From assembly GCF_042665255.1 (NCBI RefSeq), contig NZ_JBHTCD010000018.1: DNA of 64,000 nucleotides; one strand, 5' to 3'. The notes under the pieces were generated by a model. That model was not told the origin of the DNA and ran no database searches. It was given only the letters and a program-made list of their open reading frames with translations. Shown here piece by piece: positions 1 through 7,430 of the stretch (position 1 is its first letter; the number at the start of each line of letters is the position of its first letter). The translations under genes were made by a program, and so were the position numbers. Source of the stretch: Insolitispirillum peregrinum. GTDB taxonomy: Bacteria; Pseudomonadota; Alphaproteobacteria; Rhodospirillales; Rhodospirillaceae.

Positions 1-50
1 TACCGCAGACCGCGACGCTCATAGACCCGCCGATTCTCTTCCGTCCACAT
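1..50 (-). mobile_element. IS5-family transposase, N-terminal end only
   Basis: Only the first 50 bases of the gene lie inside the window. On the minus strand an ATG at 50 opens MWTEENRRVYERRGLR, which I recognise as the conserved start of IS5-family transposases common in Rhizobiales and Rhodospirillales. The rest, including the DDE catalytic domain, lies to the left of position 1. Whether the element is intact cannot be judged here. Confidence 0.7.
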
Positions 51-382
51 GTGCCCTCCGGATTTGTCTGGGGGATCATGGAATCACAACATATTCATCA
101 GTTTCAAGAACATTCCGGACAGGCTCTGAAAACGGAGGATGGGGCACAAAAAAAGCCGCAGCCCGGTTTGGGGTGCGGCACGAAAGGGATAAAGCGAGAG
201 AACCGCCATCCTGTAAAATATGTTGCCATTTCGTTCACGGCATGTCAATGCTCTTTTTCAGCCCGAGCCCGTTCCATCATTGCGACTTTTGATGGTGAAG
301 GACTCCTCTGTTCCCAATGGAGTTTTACAGGCAGCCAGACCTGTGCCATCATGCGAGAGGCGCACAATCAAGGGTAATACAT
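51..382. other. Gene-free stretch between the IS edge and the first full gene
   Basis: This is AT-richer than the genes to its right. It contains one hairpin (155-179, GCCGCA..TGCGGC) preceded by seven A residues at 148-154. Read on the minus strand that is a stem followed by a T-run, so it looks like an intrinsic terminator pointing left. No minus-strand gene that it would end remains on its right side. An open frame at 51-377 has no coding character or ribosome binding site and I do not call it. Confidence 0.4.
148..179 (-). terminator. Possible minus-strand intrinsic terminator
   Basis: A 10-bp stem with one mismatch (155-164 with 170-179) and a short loop is followed, on the minus strand, by seven T residues. 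The form is that of a Rho-independent terminator. It is stranded, because the next gene to the right is on the plus strand. It may be left over from a gene removed when the neighbouring IS arrived. Confidence 0.4.
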
Positions 383-871
383 ATGCATGACAATCGCATG
401 GAAGGAATCCGCTCCCTGATGGCGACGGTTGTGGCCGTCGAAATGATCGCAGCGGTGCCGATCTTCCTGCTGGTCTGCCGCGAGGCGTTGTCGATTGCCT
501 CGGCGGGTGCGCTTTTGTTTCTGGCGTTGAGAGCCTTTCTGGGAATTCTTATCCTCTCTGCGCTGGTCGCAAAGTTTTTTGCCTTTCTCTACTGGTTTCC
601 GCTGACGGCTCTTTTTGCGCAAAAAGGGATTACTGACGCGCATAGTTTTGGCAAGGCCGGGCTGGTGCCGGGCTGTTTGCTGATCGTGCTGATTCTGGTG
701 ATGGATGGCGGCTTTGATACGCCCGACGGGCTTTATTCCTATGCGGTCTATGCCATGCTGTTCGGGTCTTTTCTGCTGGCGGGATATCTGGGCGGCCGGG
801 CATACGTCAAGGCCATGAACGGTCCGCCGAGAGAAAGCTGGATCAAGGATTTCAGCGTGAAGGAATCTTGA
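383..871 (+). CDS. Small membrane protein of unknown function (162 aa)
   Basis: The ATG at 383 is preceded by AAGGG at about nine bases, so I prefer it to an in-frame upstream start. The protein has about four hydrophobic segments (roughly residues 12-35, 38-65, 85-105 and 125-145) and a charged C-terminus ending FSVKES. That suggests an inner-membrane protein with a cytoplasmic tail. I recognise no catalytic motif or family. A palindromic element cluster starts about 45 bases after its stop. Hypothetical, but its codon use and ribosome binding site look real. Confidence 0.6.
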   Translation: MHDNRMEGIRSLMATVVAVEMIAAVPIFLLVCREALSIASAGALLFLALRAFLGILILSALVAKFFAFLYWFPLTALFAQKGITDAHSFGKAGLVPGCLLIVLILVMDGGFDTPDGLYSYAVYAMLFGSFLLAGYLGGRAYVKAMNGPPRESWIKDFSVKES

Positions 872-916
872 CCCCCGGCCAGGTCGGCATGCGCTCACTG
901 TGACAAAATAAAAGGT

Positions 917-1157
917 TAGAGCAGCGTGCCTGCGTCAGATCACAGTACACGACAGTTGGGGAACAAGGACGTGGAGCACTGCTCCACATCTCGCTGGGGC
1001 CGTTAGAGCAAATCCCGAGCAGATGGACACATCTGCGACGACGTATTTGCTTAAATAACAAATCATTAGAGCATTTATCGTGATCCTTGGAGACCGAGAA
1101 ATGCTCTAGGCCCCAAAAGGTTTGGGCAGTAGCCCATTCTTTGTGTCGTATACCCTG
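917..1157. repeat. Nested repeat cluster: G half-element, F element, A+B composite
   Basis: 917-940 matches the left half of palindrome family G, ending GCGTCAGAT. An F-family element then starts with CACAGTACACGACA at 941 and ends with a diverged copy of its inverted end at 1144-1157. Inside it is the hairpin GTGGAGC-ACT-GCTCCAC (971-987). Its GGGGCC/GGCCCC hairpin is split by an A+B composite (1004-1106) bounded by TA on both sides. Joining 996-1005 to 1109-1114 restores GGGGCCGTTAGGCCCC, the same hairpin seen intact in other F copies. This is direct evidence of insertion at a TA with TA duplication. Confidence 0.75.
1004..1108 (+). repeat. A+B composite palindromic element, copy 1
   Basis: Part A (1007-1051) pairs AGCAAAT with ATTTGCT and, inside, CAGATG with CATCTG. 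Part B (1068-1107) pairs AGAGCATTT with AAATGCTCT. The unit begins and ends with TA. Near-identical composites occur at 4523-4627 in the opposite orientation and at 50069-50173, and an A part alone occurs at 55009-55059. It has no coding capacity. Confidence 0.8.
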
Positions 1158-1171
1158 ATGCCTCTCCTCCC

Positions 1172-2218
1172 TTACTTCCTGGCCGCCCAGTTGTTGAACC
1201 GTTCGGTCAGGCGGTCGGTGTGTTCCAGCCAGAAATCGGTGTTGTAGGGCAGGGCAATCGCCAGATTCTGCGGGGCGCTGGGCAGGCTGGCCAGCAGGTC
1301 GGCATCCAGCAACGAGCTGCTTTTGGCCGAGGTGATGCCATAGCTGATGTACTTCGGCAGTTCCTTCTGCACTTCCGGTTTGCCGACGAAATTCAGGAAC
1401 TGATAGGCCTTGTCGATGTTCGGGCTGCCCTTCAGGATCGCCCAGCTGTCCAGCACGTAAATCGCCTGATTCCACAGCAGTTTGAAATTGCGGTGATCCT
1501 TGCTGTTGGCGGCGGAAATGCGTCCGTTGTAGGACGAGGTCATCACCACTTCCCCCGACGCCAGCAACTGCGGCGGCTGGGCACCGGCTTTCCAGAACAC
1601 CAGATCATTCTTGATGGTGTCCAGCTTGCGCAGGGCACGGGCAACGCCCTCTTCGGTGGCCAGTTGGGCGTAAACGTCAGACAGCGGCACGCCATCGGCC
1701 AGCAGGGCGATTTCCAGATTGGTCTGCGGACCCTGCCGCAGGGCGCGCTTGCCGGGGAACTTTTTGGTGTCAAAGAAATCAGCCCAGCTCTTCGGGCCGT
1801 CCTTCAGTTTGTCGCCGTCATAGGCCAACACATAGTCATAGACCAGCACGCCAACGCCGCACGGGCTGGTGGCAAACGGCAGATAGGCCGCCTTGCCGCC
1901 GATCCTGTCAAAGTCGAGAGTCTCGTACAGCCCTTCTTCGCAGCCAATGGCCAGCTCGGAGGAATCCATCTGAACCACATCCCACGCCGCATGGCCGCCT
2001 TCGACCTTGGCGCGCAGGACGCCGACACCGCCATCCCAGCTTTCTTCGGAAACCGGCAGACCACTGGCGGCGCTAAAGGGCTTGAAGAAGGCTTCCCGCA
2101 TGGCGTCCTGCCCTGACCCGCCAAAACCGACAACAGTCAGGTCGCGGGCAAGGGACGGCTGAACACCACCGGCAACAGCGGCACAGAGGGCGGCTGCGAA
2201 CAAAAACGTCGTCTTCAT
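1172..2218 (-). CDS. Extracellular solute-binding protein, spermidine/putrescine-type ABC importer
   Basis: A 348-residue protein with a clear signal peptide (charged MKTT, hydrophobic core, cleavage near SLA-RD). The mature part starts DLTVVGFGGSGQ and has the layout of the PotD/PotF-like SBP family, with GVGVLVYDYVLAY and the SWADFFD region typical of the hinge and second lobe. It acts in the periplasm as substrate receptor. It follows the ureohydrolase gene by 22 bases on the same strand, so the likely ligand is agmatine, a guanidino acid or a polyamine. No ATPase or permease accompanies it here; it may share the importer at 8.6-11.4 kb. I take the ATG at 2218, which gives the full signal peptide. 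Confidence 0.85.
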   Translation of the reverse strand: MKTTFLFAAALCAAVAGGVQPSLARDLTVVGFGGSGQDAMREAFFKPFSAASGLPVSEESWDGGVGVLRAKVEGGHAAWDVVQMDSSELAIGCEEGLYETLDFDRIGGKAAYLPFATSPCGVGVLVYDYVLAYDGDKLKDGPKSWADFFDTKKFPGKRALRQGPQTNLEIALLADGVPLSDVYAQLATEEGVARALRKLDTIKNDLVFWKAGAQPPQLLASGEVVMTSSYNGRISAANSKDHRNFKLLWNQAIYVLDSWAILKGSPNIDKAYQFLNFVGKPEVQKELPKYISYGITSAKSSSLLDADLLASLPSAPQNLAIALPYNTDFWLEHTDRLTERFNNWAARK

Positions 2219-2240
2219 GGCACACCTGTCGGATTGGAAG

Positions 2241-3299
2241 TTAGCGGGAAGACGCGGCAGCGGCAAAGCGCCCGCTGACCAGCGTAAACAGTTCAAACAA
2301 CACCTGCGCCGCCGCATGGGCGGTGTTGGTGGTCGGGTCGTATTGCGGAGCCACCTCGACCACATCACCGCCGACAATGGTCAGGCCATCGAGACCACGC
2401 AGCAGTTCAAGGGCTTCGCGGGTGGTCAGGCCACCAATTTCCGGGGTGCCAGTGCCGGGGGCAAAGGCCGGGTCAAGGCAATCAACATCAAAAGTGACAT
2501 AGACCGGCCCATCGCCGACCACCCGCCGCACGGTGTCGAGAATGGCGGCGGTGCCCAGTTTGGGAATGTCTTCACCATGGATCACCGTCATGCCGGACTC
2601 GCGGGAAAACTCCCACAGGTATTCGGCTGATCCGCGGATGCCGATCTGCACGCAGCGCTCGGGGTCCAGCACACCGTCCAGAACGGCATGGCGGAACGGG
2701 CCGCCGTGGTGGAATTTGGCACCTTCATAGTCGCCAGCGGTATCGCAATGGGCATCGAAATGTACCATCCCCACCGGCTGCCGGGCACCGACCGCTTTCA
2801 GGATCGAATAGGTGATCGAATGATCGCCACCGACCGACAGCGGAATGACGTTGGCGGCGATCAGGCGATGGTAAAACGCCTGAATGTCCTGATGCGACTG
2901 GTCGAGGCTATAGCGGCTGCGGAACGGCACGTCGCCGATGTCTGCCGCCGTGCAATGCTGGGACGGCATCCGGCGCAGGACGTGGTTGTAGGGACCAACC
3001 CGCTCGATCGACCGCACCGCCCGTGGACCAAAGCGCGCGCCCGAGCGGTTGGTGACCCCCAGGTCCATCGGCACACCGACCACGGCGACATCCAGGCCAC
3101 CGAAATCATCCCGGCCAGCGGCATCCGGGGCATAGGGCAGGTCAAGAAAGGTCGGGATACCGGCATAGGGTTGCAGACGGCGGTCGCCTTCGGGGAACTG
3201 GGCTTCGGCAATCACCCGGAACTCCGGATCAAAAACATCGCTGCCCTTGGCATGGGCGTATTTCTGCCGCAGAGCCGACAGCTTGGCGGGATCCGACAT
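2241..3299 (-). CDS. speB: Agmatinase / guanidino-acid ureohydrolase (arginase superfamily)
   Basis: A Mn-dependent ureohydrolase of 352 residues. The metal ligands are all visible: GGDH (H160), FDAHCDT (D182, H184, D186) and DVDCLDP (D271, D273). Family members split urea from agmatine, 4-guanidinobutyrate or 3-guanidinopropionate, and sequence alone does not fix which. The sequence upstream of the ATG at 3299 contains AGGAGG at ideal spacing. It sits between a LysR gene upstream and a binding protein downstream, all on the minus strand, which suggests an uptake-and-hydrolysis unit. Putrescine or GABA formed here could feed the dehydrogenase at 5.9 kb. The symbol reflects the family only. 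Confidence 0.85.
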   Translation of the reverse strand: MSDPAKLSALRQKYAHAKGSDVFDPEFRVIAEAQFPEGDRRLQPYAGIPTFLDLPYAPDAAGRDDFGGLDVAVVGVPMDLGVTNRSGARFGPRAVRSIERVGPYNHVLRRMPSQHCTAADIGDVPFRSRYSLDQSHQDIQAFYHRLIAANVIPLSVGGDHSITYSILKAVGARQPVGMVHFDAHCDTAGDYEGAKFHHGGPFRHAVLDGVLDPERCVQIGIRGSAEYLWEFSRESGMTVIHGEDIPKLGTAAILDTVRRVVGDGPVYVTFDVDCLDPAFAPGTGTPEIGGLTTREALELLRGLDGLTIVGGDVVEVAPQYDPTTNTAHAAAQVLFELFTLVSGRFAAAASSR

Positions 3300-3385
3300 G
3301 GCAACCTCCTGACGGTAACGAACCAACCGTCAACAGCAGATCATGGCCGTTATGCAGGAAAAATAACGACAAGCGGATGTTTGGT

Positions 3386-3399
3386 TTGATGCGGATCAA
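3386..3399. promoter_or_regulatory. Possible operator upstream of the ureohydrolase gene
   Basis: TTGAT-GCGG-ATCAA is an interrupted dyad 87-100 bases upstream of the ureohydrolase start and just past the LysR stop. LysR-type regulators bind dyads of this size. The evidence is only symmetry and location. Confidence 0.25.
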
Positions 3400-3418
3400 T
3401 GTATCGCTGTCGGCGACG

Positions 3419-4327
3419 TTATCCCGGATTCTGATCCAGATGGACTGCCGCCAGATCGGCAAGGAAGGCGCGGGTAATGTCGTTCAGGCGGCGCTGCTGG
3501 CGGGTGACGACATGAAAGGTCACATCGTATTGCAGGCGCTGCGGATTCAGCGGCGCAAGCAAGCCTTGCTTTTGATAGGGCAAGGCAAAGTGTTGTGGCA
3601 TGAACCCCAGATGCTGGCCGGACAGAACGAGGATCGCCAACGCCTCCATGTTGTCCGCCGAGGCGGAAATCAGGGCCGGGGCTTCCATTCTGGATTCTGG
3701 CAGCGGATAGGTGCGCCAGGCCCAGGAATGCTGATTGGCTTGATCCTGCGTAACGCTTCCGGCCTGCGAAAACAGCGGGTGGGCGGCACCGCAGTAGGCG
3801 ACCTGATGTTCGATGAACAGCGGGGTGAACTGCAGGGTTGGCATCCGGTTCCAGAAATAGCCAATCGCCACATCCAGATGTCCGGCCAGCAATTGCTCCT
3901 CGAGAATGCGCGGCGAGCGGATCACCAGTTCCAGCCGGACGGCTTCATCCCGCTGGCGAAAGCGGGCGATGGCCTGACTGATGCGGATGTTCTCGCTGAA
4001 CGGCAGATGGCCGATGGTGCCGATGCGCAATGTGCCGACCAGCGTGCGGTCCATGTTGCGCGCTTGTTGACCAAAGTCATCAATGGCGGCCATCAGGGTG
4101 CGGGCCAGTTCGGTAAAGCGGGCGCCTTTGGCGGTCAGGCGAAAACCGCTGCGGCCACGCTCGCACAGGCGAAAGCCCAACCGGCCTTCCAGATTGGCAA
4201 GCTGAATGCTGATGGTCGACGGGCTGACGTTCAGGGTGTGCTGGGCCATCGCCAGTCCGCCCGCATCGACGACAGCCAGAAAGACCCGCAGGTGGCGAAG
4301 ATCGAGGTCGCTGAGGTTGCCGAGCAC
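3419..4327 (-). CDS. LysR-family transcriptional regulator
   Basis: A 302-residue LysR-type regulator. The N-terminal helix-turn-helix covers roughly residues 8-67 (LRHLRVFLAVVDAGG through the STISIQLANLEGRLG recognition region). The C-terminal effector domain follows, with typical LRIGTIGHLP and HLDVAIGYF segments. The start is GTG at 4327, preceded by AAGGAAA. It lies 119 bases upstream of the ureohydrolase gene on the same strand rather than divergently, so it may be co-transcribed with what it regulates. The ligand is unknown; a guanidino or polyamine compound is inferred from context. Confidence 0.85.
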   Translation of the reverse strand: MLGNLSDLDLRHLRVFLAVVDAGGLAMAQHTLNVSPSTISIQLANLEGRLGFRLCERGRSGFRLTAKGARFTELARTLMAAIDDFGQQARNMDRTLVGTLRIGTIGHLPFSENIRISQAIARFRQRDEAVRLELVIRSPRILEEQLLAGHLDVAIGYFWNRMPTLQFTPLFIEHQVAYCGAAHPLFSQAGSVTQDQANQHSWAWRTYPLPESRMEAPALISASADNMEALAILVLSGQHLGFMPQHFALPYQKQGLLAPLNPQRLQYDVTFHVVTRQQRRLNDITRAFLADLAAVHLDQNPG

Positions 4328-4522
4328 GGTATTTTCCTTTTCTCGCCAAAAAATGAGGCGTCGGTGCCAATTGGCTGTGTGCGTATTTCGTGGGCATCTG
4401 CCCGCTGGCGCAACCTGTTTTCTGGGCAGTCGATCTCTCGGGGCACCGTGTGATCATGAAAACCGATGGCCCGCCCTGTGTGATCACTTTGGTCTATCGC
4501 TTGCATGACCTCTTTCATACAT

Positions 4523-4627
4523 TAGAGCATTTCTCGGTCTCCAAGGATCACGATAAATGCTCTAATGACTTGTTATCAAAGCAAATACGTCGTCGCAGAT
4601 GTGTCCATCTGCTCGGGATTTGCTCTA
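4523..4627 (-). repeat. A+B composite palindromic element, copy 2 (inverted)
   Basis: This is the inverted counterpart of the composite at 1004-1108: the B part is 4524-4563 and the A part is 4580-4624, with TA at both ends. The two copies face each other across the binding protein, ureohydrolase and LysR genes. It lies in the leader region of the downstream LysR gene, about 80 bases before its start. Confidence 0.8.
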
Positions 4628-4704
4628 AAAAAGAGATCCGTCCCCCCTTGACATCCTGCTTTGACCATGGGGGAGGCGGCAAAACCGATACAGAGAGGCC
4701 GCCG

Positions 4705-5622
4705 GTGAATATCACGCTCCGCCAAATCTCGTACTTCCTCGCCATCGCCGAAACAAGCTCTGTTTCCGGGGCCGCCGCGTCACTGGGAATTTCCCAGTCG
4801 GCCATTACCGAAAGCCTCAAGGTCCTCGAAGACCAGACCGGCGCCAAACTGTTCGAGCGTCACTCAAAGGGCGTCACCCTCACCTATCAAGGCCATGTTT
4901 TCGTCCGTCATGCACGGCGGATCATGGCCTCGGTGGCCGATGCCGGACGGGCATTGAACAACCGCCCGGAAGCGATCAACGGCGTGCTGAATCTGGGAGT
5001 AACCAGTCTGGTGTCGGGCTATATGCTGGCGGACCTGCTGGCGCGTTTTCGCAAGGTGTTTTCCAACATTACCGTGCGCGTGTTCGAAGAAGAGCGCAGT
5101 CACATCGAGCATCTGCTGGTCAATGGCGAGCTTCATATTGCCTTGATGCTGATATCGAATCTGGGCAACCAGCAGGCGCTGGGCTACGAAGCGCTGGTGC
5201 GCTCTCCCAATCGGCTGTGGCTGTCGCCCGATCACCCGTTGCTGAAAAACGAAACCATCGGAATCCGCGATCTGGCAGGCGAGCCGCTCATTCAGCTCAC
5301 CATCGACGAAATGGCCGAGACGTCGCAACGCTGGTGGCGGCAGGCCAACCTGCGGCCAACGCTGGAGCTGAAAACCTCATCGGTGGAAGCCGCGCGCAGT
5401 CTGGTGGCAACCGGTGCCGGGATCGCCATTTTACCCGACCTGCTGTATCGGCCATGGTCGCTGGAAGGAGATCGTCTGGAGGCGCGCGCGGTGCACGATC
5501 TGACCGCAACGCTCGATGTCGGGATTGCCTGGCGCAAGGGCTCGCCGCTGGGAGAACCGGCACGCATCTTCCTTGATCTGGCCCGCGAACAGCGACCGGG
5601 AAAGAACCGGTTCATGGGCTAA
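4705..5622 (+). CDS. LysR-family transcriptional regulator
   Basis: A 305-residue LysR regulator starting at GTG 4705, with AGAGAGG just upstream. The longer open frame upstream runs through the palindromic element and is not used. The winged HTH is at about residues 5-63 (LRQISYFLAIAETSSVSGAA, SQSAITESLKVLEDQ), followed by a substrate-binding domain. It is transcribed toward the dehydrogenase and transporter genes, 250 bases ahead of them, and probably controls them. A dyad at 5671-5685 between the two is a candidate binding site. The inducer is likely a polyamine product (inferred). Confidence 0.85.
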   Translation: MNITLRQISYFLAIAETSSVSGAAASLGISQSAITESLKVLEDQTGAKLFERHSKGVTLTYQGHVFVRHARRIMASVADAGRALNNRPEAINGVLNLGVTSLVSGYMLADLLARFRKVFSNITVRVFEEERSHIEHLLVNGELHIALMLISNLGNQQALGYEALVRSPNRLWLSPDHPLLKNETIGIRDLAGEPLIQLTIDEMAETSQRWWRQANLRPTLELKTSSVEAARSLVATGAGIAILPDLLYRPWSLEGDRLEARAVHDLTATLDVGIAWRKGSPLGEPARIFLDLAREQRPGKNRFMG

Positions 5623-5670
5623 AAAGGCCCTGGGGAACGGGTGATATCCCCAAAAATGATGTGTTTTACC

Positions 5671-5685
5671 ATCGGTTTTTCCGAT
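5671..5685. promoter_or_regulatory. Candidate LysR box
   Basis: ATCGGTTTTTCCGAT is a perfect dyad around a five-T centre and fits the T-N11-A rule for LysR-type sites. It lies between a LysR gene and the operon it probably controls, about 190 bases before the dehydrogenase start. No binding data. Confidence 0.4.
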
Positions 5686-5762
5686 AGCAAACGGGGAATA
5701 TTTTATATTTCACATGGCTTGCTGGTCGTCGTTACCGTTGTGTTACCCCGTGCACGGGCCAA

Positions 5763-5851
5763 AGCATTTTCAAGGTGACCGCTGACAGTCACCGGTGCGG
5801 AAAATGCGGCATGAAAAGTCCAGAGCGTTTTCGCTCGGCGTGAAAACGCTC
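5763..5851. repeat. E+D composite palindromic elements ahead of the dehydrogenase gene
   Basis: 5764-5810 is a diverged E-family palindrome (GCATTTTC...GGAAAATGC). 5822-5851 is a D-family palindrome pairing GAGCGTTTTC with GAAAACGCTC. The pair ends only 21 bases before the dehydrogenase ATG, so it will be in the leader transcript and may fold there. Better preserved D+E pairs are at 50356-50447 and 63391-63482, in the opposite order. Confidence 0.6.
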
Positions 5852-5872
5852 ACAACAACAGGAGTGACGTGT

Positions 5873-7300
5873 ATGGATACCAGCATCCTCATTGATGGCC
5901 AGCTTGTTGCCGGGGATGGTCCTGCCGAAACGATCCTTAACCCGGCGACCGGAGCGGTTCTTACCACGGTCGGTGAAACCTCGGCCGAACAGCTGCAGGC
6001 GGCGATCGGAGCGGCCGACCGGGCCTTTTGGTCCTGGTCCCAAACAACGCCCTCCCAACGTTCGGCGATGTTGCTGGCAGTGGCCGCCCAGATCGAAGCC
6101 CACGGCGAAGACTTCGCCCGGCTGGAATCACTGAACTGCGGCAAGCCGTTCCAACGGATGCTCGAAGACGAAATTCCGGTGATCGCCGACGTGTTCCGCT
6201 TCTTTGCCGGTGCCGCCCGCTGCATGGGTGGCAGCGCGACCGGCGAATACATGAGCAATCACACCAGCATGATCCGCCGTGATCCGCTGGGGGTGGTCGG
6301 CTCGATCGCGCCGTGGAACTACCCGCTGATGATGGCGGCGTGGAAGATTGCTCCGGCGCTGGCGGCGGGCAATACCGTGGTGATGAAACCGTCGGAACAA
6401 ACCCCGCTGACCACCCTGAAGCTGGCCAGAATCCTCGCCGACATTTTCCCGGCAGGCGTTGTCAACATCGTCCCGGGCCGGGGCGAAAGCGTCGGGTCGG
6501 TGATTGCCAGCCACCCGAAAATCCGCATGGTGTCGTTGACCGGCGACACCACCACCGGGCAGAAAATCCTGCTGGCCTCGCACAAAACCCTCAAGCGCAC
6601 GCATCTGGAACTGGGCGGCAAGGCCCCGGTGATCGTCTTTGATGACGCTGACCTCGACGAAGTGGTTGCCGGTCTGCGCATCGCCAGCTTCTACAACGCG
6701 GGTCAGGACTGTACGGCAGCCTGCCGCATCTATGCCCACAGCAAGATTTACGACAAGCTGGTCGCCGCCTTGCAGGGGGCAGTATCGTCGCTGGACATGG
6801 GGGCCCCGGATGCGGCCACCACCGAGCTGGGCCCGCTGATCAGCGACCGCCAGCGCGACCGGGTGGAAAGCTTTGTTGCCCGCGCCGAAGCCCTGCCGCA
6901 TGTCGAGATCGTCACCGGCGGCAAAAAGCGCTCCGGCGACGGCTTTTACTTCGAGCCAACCATTGTCGCCGGAGCCTTGCAGACCGACGAAATCGTCCAG
7001 CGCGAAGTCTTTGGTCCGGTGGTTTCTATCACCCGCTTTGACGAGACCGATCAGGTGATCGGCTGGGCAAACGACAGCGATTACGGGCTGTCGTCGTCGG
7101 TGTGGACCAGCAACGTCAAGACGGCGCTCAAGGTCTCTGCACGGCTGCAATACGGCTGTGTGTGGGTCAACCAGCACATGCCGCTGGTCTGTGAAATGCC
7201 CCATGGCGGCATGAAGATGTCCGGCCATGGCAAGGACATGTCGATGTACGGCCTGGAGGATTACACGGTCGTCCGTCACATCATGATGAATTTTGGCTAA
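5873..7300 (+). CDS. patD: Gamma-aminobutyraldehyde dehydrogenase
   Basis: A 475-residue NAD-dependent aldehyde dehydrogenase that closely resembles E. coli PatD (YdcW), which oxidises 4-aminobutanal to GABA in putrescine breakdown. The catalytic residues are N149 (PWNYP), E246 (LELGGK) and C280 in FYNAGQDCTAACRIY, a motif characteristic of this subfamily. The C-terminal region around MPHGGMKMSGHGKDMS also matches. The ATG at 5873 has AGGAG upstream. It leads a set with a binding protein and PotGHI-type transporter, the same association as ydcSTUV-patD in E. coli, though there patD is last. No putrescine aminotransferase is in the window. Confidence 0.88.
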   Translation: MDTSILIDGQLVAGDGPAETILNPATGAVLTTVGETSAEQLQAAIGAADRAFWSWSQTTPSQRSAMLLAVAAQIEAHGEDFARLESLNCGKPFQRMLEDEIPVIADVFRFFAGAARCMGGSATGEYMSNHTSMIRRDPLGVVGSIAPWNYPLMMAAWKIAPALAAGNTVVMKPSEQTPLTTLKLARILADIFPAGVVNIVPGRGESVGSVIASHPKIRMVSLTGDTTTGQKILLASHKTLKRTHLELGGKAPVIVFDDADLDEVVAGLRIASFYNAGQDCTAACRIYAHSKIYDKLVAALQGAVSSLDMGAPDAATTELGPLISDRQRDRVESFVARAEALPHVEIVTGGKKRSGDGFYFEPTIVAGALQTDEIVQREVFGPVVSITRFDETDQVIGWANDSDYGLSSSVWTSNVKTALKVSARLQYGCVWVNQHMPLVCEMPHGGMKMSGHGKDMSMYGLEDYTVVRHIMMNFG

Positions 7301-7309
7301 GGCTATCGC

Positions 7310-7336
7310 GGGCGGCTTTGACGAAAAAAGCCGCCC
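7310..7336 (+). terminator. Intra-operon hairpin
   Basis: GGGCGGCTTT pairs with an A-rich GCCGCCC arm just after the dehydrogenase stop. Only a weak T-run follows, so it is more likely an attenuating or mRNA-protecting hairpin than a full terminator, allowing different levels for the dehydrogenase and the transporter. Confidence 0.45.
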
Positions 7337-7430
7337 GTTCTGTTTGCGGACAGCACGCCGTGGGCGTTGACCGCCTCTCCCCCCTTTTTTTGCCTTTTGC
7401 CCTCAGATGGGCCGCATAAGGAGCGCCGAG

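Noticed and set aside
51..377. A 108-codon frame in the first gap
   Set aside because: It crosses the terminator-like hairpin, lacks coding bias and overlaps the true start region of the gene at 383.
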